DNA of 64,000 bases, taken from Hofstenia miamia (lineage: Eukaryota > Xenacoelomorpha > Acoela). Location: assembly GCA_004352715.1 (NCBI GenBank), contig SCFE01000091.1, positions 1,632,404 to 1,696,403 on the forward strand, in the 5' to 3' direction. The translations under genes were made by a program, and so were the position numbers. The notes under the pieces were generated by a model, which had not been told where the DNA came from, made no database searches, and saw only the letters and a list, made by a program, of their open reading frames with translations. Below are positions 58,528-64,000 of this stretch, piece by piece. How positions within the stretch are numbered: position 1 is the stretch's first letter; the number at the start of each line of letters is the position of its first letter.

Positions 58528-59925
58528 TGTATCTTCTCATACTTAAGTTCAAGTGGTTCTTTGTAAGTAAAAACTTAGGAATGGTATTAGTCATTCCCCC
58601 TTTGAATCAAACGTTCATTTTAAACAACATTCATTTGTGACGCACTTAATTGACACGATGCCGAGATACAATTACAAACACAGAAAATAATAACGTAATT
58701 TTTCATCCACATTTCATGCTTATAATTTCCATTTTTTCAGTCTATGCATGATCAATTAAACGTATTGCTTTAATGTAAAAATACAAAATGTGTGAACTTT
58801 GTATAAGAACCAATGTATGCATTAAAACTTGTATTTGTGTGAATGATGTGCTTTAATAAGGATTGTATTGATATCTCCTAAGCTGTTAATTTAATTAAAT
58901 ATACATATACATACAATTCAATTTCTTAAATTTTTATCGAACGTCATGCTTAATTATATTAACTGCAGAAATTTTTATATCTATACACCGTTTTCAATCT
59001 TGCGATATTGATAGGGAAACTGTAGAAATGATTCATCTTTGGAGGATTTGCATGTTCAACATAGATTTGCATGTATTTAAATGCTTTGAAATTATTTTGT
59101 GGTTTTGGCAGACACGTTGAGACAAAAAGAGTATAAACTGATTCATAAATAATGGAGATGTTATAAATTGAATTTTGTCCTAATATTTTTTCAATGGTTT
59201 TCAATTCTAGCAAAGTACTGAGCGAACTTAATATCTCTACATAGTGTGACATCAGTAGAGTGCACGCAGGTGCACGAACATTAGAACGAACGCTAACTAA
59301 TTCTCTAGTTACAATTGTGTCAATGGTTTATATACAATGATTCTCACTTCAATATTTACAAATATCTGGTTACACCAGTAGACATAGCAAATACGAAAAC
59401 AGCGACTGGCCGATAATGATACCTAGGTACCTGCCACCACAATAGATATATTTGAATAGTTAACGTCCGTGCTTAAACAATGGTTTTTAATTCAATTAAA
59501 GCTGTTTTTTACCAATTTAGAAGAATAACAGTGAATAAATTACAGTAAATATTATCCCATGGTAATAGGCAATCACAAGTAGTTACTGCAATGGGATTCA
59601 TATTAGATTGTTGTTATCATGTATTGCAAGGACACTATCTAGCAAAATAATATTAAAACATATTTTAAAGTTATTCATGTTGTTTGCAAGAACAATGCTA
59701 GTTGAATTAAATTTAAAAAAAAATTAAATTAATTAATTTCAGCTAATTATTTGAATGAAATTCACCCAAACAGAAGTAGAATCATAACGTATTGTTACAT
59801 TAGCAAAAAAGTATTTTCATTAATTGGATACTTTTTTACTATAATGTGACAAAGTATATAGATATATACAAATTTCACAACCTTAAAACTTAAACTGCCT
59901 ACTGTTTTTAGTATCATACAATCGG
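58528..59925. other. intergenic or intronic, no feature recognised
   Basis: AT-rich sequence downstream of the candidate exon. If that exon is real, this would be intron. Confidence 0.4.
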
Positions 59926-59929
59926 TTTT

Positions 59930-60345
59930 GTGCAGACATTTCAAATCATTTCCCTAAAGCCTATTAAGAAATGTGGAAGTACACATCTCTATAAGTAAAT
60001 GTGCTCCCCTATTATGGTAAAAGCTTGTGACAAAAATTTGTTCTGTGTTGTGCCTGAAGTACATGAAAATATTAACTTTTTTCAATAAAAAATCCATACC
60101 CGATGTTCTGATAATAAGGTTGGTTTAAATCTAATGTCCATCACAGGAATTACTTACCTTTTTTATTTTGGCTGCTGTAAATAGACCACCCGGGTTCCAT
60201 TTAGCGCGAGATGTGCAAAATAAGGGCCCGAACTGGTTCGCGACTAGGCGTGATTTAATGTTGAAGATGAAATCGATCATCTCTGTCTTGTGGTGTTTTC
60301 AGATTTTAGATATCTTTATTATTTCGTGAGATATGAGTGTTTAAA
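59930..60345 (-). repeat. dispersed repeat family, copy D
   Basis: Collinear with copy A (1260-1665) in the same orientation and with copy B (28050-28520) inverted. It abuts the dead Tc1-like transposase at 60500-61150. Confidence 0.5.
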
Positions 60346-60384
60346 AATATTTTATATAGTGCAGATCAAGAAATATTAGACCGT

Positions 60385-61150
60385 TTTCTGAGATTAGCAG
60401 AACAACAAAATTACAAAATTTAAGACATCCAATACAGTCAACAAAACAAATTCTCTGGGTCACCTATAAAGTCTATTCAAACTAGCCGAGCAAAACGTCA
60501 TGTTCAGATGATGCAATGTCGGAACATCCTACGGTGTCCAAACAAACTATTCAAAAAGCCCTCAAGAAATCTGGGTGTAAAAGAGAAAGCCAAAAAAGCT
60601 TCCAGATATGACTCCAATAGAAAAATAATTTAGAGTCAAGCCCTGCAAACAAATGCAAGACTATTTCTGCACATTCCTAACCTACATACTTACATCACAA
60701 TACTTTGTTTTATTGGCGTTCCTGAAAAAGACCTGTAGTCAAAACCCTAAAATGTTCTCCCTCAATTATAGTGTGGGGAGCCTTGCGTTTCAAATTATCT
60801 TACCTGACAAAAAATTCCAGTAAATTCGACAGCAAATGTATTGTATTTTTGTCAGTGACTTCATTCCACATGCAAGTGCTCCAGCATATAAGGGTGTTCC
60901 TGCAAGACGACGGAGTAACACCTCACATTTCAAGATATTCAAGAGAAATTTTGCAATATTTGAAGTCACCAGACTAATTCTCCATTGAAAGTATATAGAC
61001 ATTGATCAAAGACAAAGTCGAAATAATGTCTGCGAAAACAAAAACTGAGCTTTTTATGACATTATATTATGCAGTAGGCCAAATTACATGACGTACCAAA
61101 GAAAACGACTAAGAGTTTGCATTTCAATATCTGAAGAGAAAATTGAAGTG
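60385..61150 (+). pseudogene. dead Tc1-like transposase
   Basis: 'aagaaatattagaccgtttt' near 60367 resembles a Tc1-type end or 5' leader. Plus-strand frames then give 'VSKQTIQKALKKSGCKRE' (about 60535-60590, end of the DNA-binding region), 'SIIVWGALRFK' (about 60762-60794), 'VFLQDDGVTPHIS' (about 60895-60935, second catalytic Asp) and, after a stop, 'SPD' and 'FSIESI' (about 60970-61000, the S-P-I-E-N box with the Glu retained). Stops and frameshifts are frequent, so the copy is inactive. It is clearly a different, older lineage from the intact copy at 18.6-19.9 kb. Confidence 0.72.
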
Positions 61151-62130
61151 ATATTAATTTTTCGTTAGAATCTGTACTCTCGGATATATTTATGCTACAA
61201 AATTGATTTTTTTTTCATTTTCTTCGTCGCACAGTACAGAAGTCTTCACAAATTGTAAAAAATGGCTTCATACTCAAGATTGAAACTTCCCGAATTTCAT
61301 TTTTTAAATCCTTAGGGTGGTTGCAGTACCAGAAACTATGATTTTGAAACAGCACGTGTTAATAGGATCTTGTCGATCCGTCTACAAAAAAAATATTTGC
61401 TGTTAATTGTCATCTTTGTTATGAGGAGAGTTTGAATGATTTTAAGAATCGGAAATTTCATAGAATTCTTTCAAGTACTTCCAAAACATGAATAATTTTT
61501 AACAAAATTGTTCACTATCAGTTGGACACGCATCCATCAATTTTCAAAAATTTCTAAATTTCTCATTTTTCTTTTAGAAAATGTCTTGAAAATGTGAATA
61601 AAACGGTTCATGTCTTTAAACTCACAGAAAAAAGTTTGCGAAAATAGGAGAAAGACTGCATTGCTTAAACAAGTGTCCACTATGATATCATTTAAAATAA
61701 TCCTGAATTCTGCTTTCTGCTAAATTTGTGAAAATTGGCACCAATACAATTATTAGAGAACGTACAAAACATTCTAACTATAAGTGTAAGCCATTTTTAT
61801 GCAACATGATTTAGATTTTTCAGAACTCCCTGGCTTTCCCGTTACAAGCCCATACAAACCAGTTCTGCAAGAATATTTCGAAATTTTGTTTTCAACTATG
61901 CTTAAATCACTAAGCGTTTTCATCTAAACCTCTAAGAGCGGAGAATCCCAATATACGTATAAACTTTTTCTTAGTTTTTCAGAGTAACTAATAATAGTTT
62001 TACCAAAAAATCATCACAGGTTAATAATATGAAGAAGTTGATGTATTTATATCACAATAAAGGGACAAATGTTAAAATACATCAATACACAAAATAAGGG
62101 AAAAATTTCACACCATGTTGTGAAGCCTTC
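61151..62130. other. intergenic, no feature recognised
   Basis: AT-rich. 'tagggtggttgcagtacc' at about 61313 is similar to the start of the long-TIR element at 21118 only over its first 9 bases. Confidence 0.4.

Positions 62131-62133
<3 letters not shown>

Positions 62134-62170
<37 letters not shown>
62134..62170. repeat. (AT)n microsatellite at gap edge
   Basis: The AT run leads directly into the N gap. The run resumes at 62338-62356 on the other side. Confidence 0.9.
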
Positions 62171-62337
62171 NNNNNNNNNNNNNNNNNNNNNNNNNNNNNN
62201 NNNNNNNNNNNNNNNNNNNNNNNNNNNNNNNNNNNNNNNNNNNNNNNNNNNNNNNNNNNNNNNNNNNNNNNNNNNNNNNNNNNNNNNNNNNNNNNNNNNN
62301 NNNNNNNNNNNNNNNNNNNNNNNNNNNNNNNNNNNNN
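62171..62337. other. assembly gap, 167 N, inside (AT)n
   Basis: Both edges are AT dinucleotide repeat, so the missing sequence is most likely more of the same. Confidence 0.92.
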
Positions 62338-62356
62338 TATATATATAAATATATAT

Positions 62357-63946
62357 AGACATTCTCATATTATTTTAGCATATCAATGTGTGCTTCAAGT
62401 TTAAGATACTATATTATGGGTAAGCTTTCTGATGTTACGTTTTAAGACTCTAAATAGAAAATCTAGTGCACTATTTTTAGCATCTAAGATAAAAATACCA
62501 TTTTCTTATTTTTTAAGAATTAACTTTGTATTTTCTGTCGATGATATTTTCGTATTGATATATGACAGAGGTGTAAGCGTATCGAAATGTGTGGGCAAAG
62601 GCTTGGCCCACATATTTCCTTCATACAATTTAATAGTTACCTTCTATTCCATAAAGTGGTTTAGGTGGAAGTTAATGTAATTTGTTTCTAAATTTTCACT
62701 TAGATACAAATTTCATTGATAAAAAGATAAGGCGTTTGTTAAGGAATTTTATTACCTTCTAATATAGTTCGACCTGAACTATTAAATTGAAAGTATTGAT
62801 ATTTTTTGATCACACACTTGTAAATCTATTACTTTTTATGACAAAATCTGTAAATATATCGTTTTTGTGAAGCAATTTTTAAGACAATTTTGTGTGCTAA
62901 CCATTCTTTTATAGTAACTGCACTCCTAAAACACACCTTTTTGTAATCTCAAGAAATTTCCCACGTTTTCCGAGATATCTCGCATCGAAATGTTTCGAAG
63001 TTTGCATATTACAAATACTTAAACCTGACTGCATCACTATTTGATAATGAACACAAATCAACAATTATATAGAGCATTTATTTGTGAGCAGAATATTTTT
63101 CAATTGTGCAAAAGCGATCTTTGGCAAAAACTTATGAAACTAATAAGTCTTCCCAAAAGTCAATTACAGACAACTAATTGTTCATTTCGTCAAAAATTTC
63201 AAATTAGGCTATTGAATTTTTTGAATTTATATATATATATATATATATCGAAATCCGTTAAAACACGTTTTCTTCAAAATTTTATACCAATTTGCAATAA
63301 CTAGTAATATTCGTCATTTGATTAACTGCACGTTGCCAATTAGTGGTAAAGAATTTGATAAAATTTTTCAAAAAGATTTTCTTTTTCATTTATTCTCGGG
63401 ATGGTATTGAAATAAAAGAACTAACCTGTCAGCAACAATGCTAACAAAAATTCTTTGATATGTTTCTATACTAAATCATTTCCTTAACTCGATATTTTAT
63501 TCTCATTTATTTATTTAATAAAATTTTTATTAACTAAATATTTCTTTCATAAAATATGTTTATATGCTTGTCCTTCTAAAGGTTAAATTCTGTTAGTTAT
63601 CTGAGGTGAGGGCAAACTTCAAGCGGTTAGGCTTCTAATTCTTAGTGTAACATTTTTCGTTAATATGATAATCTAGATAATGTCTTTTCAAATTCATTTG
63701 CATCAAAATATACATGAAAAAGTAGTTATTTGCACAAGGATATACAAATTCACGATATTTACAAATAATAACATTTTCTAATTTTCTGAGAAGAAACTAC
63801 AAACCATTTTTTGCTTGTGCAATTCGGGAAAGTGCGAAAAAGAAATTTTGCAAACATTTAAAAATTTGATTAATTGATTATCCATAAATCTAGTTTTCTT
63901 CGGCAAGAGAAGTACACAAAAACAAGGACAATTTCATATTCATTTT

Positions 63947-63948
<2 letters not shown>
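62357..63948. other. intergenic, no gene recognised
   Basis: AT-rich with an (AT)n run at 63229-63248. Open frames at 62432-62680 and 63041-63304 lack motifs. Confidence 0.4.
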
Positions 63949-63949
<1 letters not shown>

Positions 63950-63988
<39 letters not shown>

Positions 63989-64000
63989 CATATATATATA
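63950..64000. repeat. (AT)n microsatellite at window end
   Basis: Imperfect AT run that continues to the last base of the window. Confidence 0.88.

Noticed and set aside
1-64000. CRISPR arrays, bacterial operons, riboswitches
   Set aside because: No spaced direct-repeat arrays and no prokaryotic gene organisation. The content is eukaryotic and transposon-rich.

Overview
This 64 kb window is invertebrate-type nuclear DNA. By eye it is about 70% A+T, with many (AT)n microsatellites, runs of N, no operon structure and no dense coding. I found no complete host gene. What can be named is almost all mobile-element sequence. The mix of Tc1/mariner, piggyBac, hAT-like, P-like, Penelope-like with GIY-YIG, gag of an LTR element, and an RTE-type 3' tail fits an AT-rich invertebrate animal. 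I cannot go further than that from sequence alone.

Layout. 1-2.5 kb: degenerate hAT-like sequence with repeated ccggtcaaaaccgg motifs, and one copy of a dispersed repeat. 2.6-10.3 kb: one locus present twice around a 1,000-N gap, most likely two unmerged haplotypes, containing a hAT-like 1.47 kb element. 11-13.6 kb: a hairpin element, a gap, and a broken piggyBac transposase. 14.6-15.7 kb: a foldback-like element whose long inverted arms are built from 'ttcacacagaaag' subrepeats. 16.6-20 kb: a hAT-like MITE and a nearly complete Tc1-like transposon with an open 313-codon DD34E transposase. 21.1-22.8 kb: an element with inverted repeats of about 300 bp and a 9-bp target duplication, carrying the N-terminal remnant of a transposon-associated protein. 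23-30 kb: almost featureless apart from dispersed repeats. 30.0-31.5 kb: a hAT-like element with a perfect 8-bp target duplication. 32-35.6 kb: a duplicated block, a gap, and the gag of an LTR retrotransposon on the minus strand. 39-42.5 kb: a P-like transposase remnant and a 181-bp MITE with an 11-bp target duplication. 44.7-46.1 kb: an RTE-type tail and a GC-richer island. 46.8-49 kb: a longer minus-strand remnant of the protein family also seen at 21.9 and 56.8 kb. 53.3-55.7 kb: Penelope-like remnants flanked by an inverted repeat. 58.4 kb: one candidate host exon. 60-61 kb: a dead Tc1-like copy. 62-64 kb: AT repeats and a gap.

Assembly state matters for anyone using this window. At nine or ten N positions, some a single N, the sequence on the two sides is nearly the same. 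These are probably contig overlaps or haplotypes placed end to end, and they inflate the window by several kb. Apparent repeats at these places should not be read as biological duplications.
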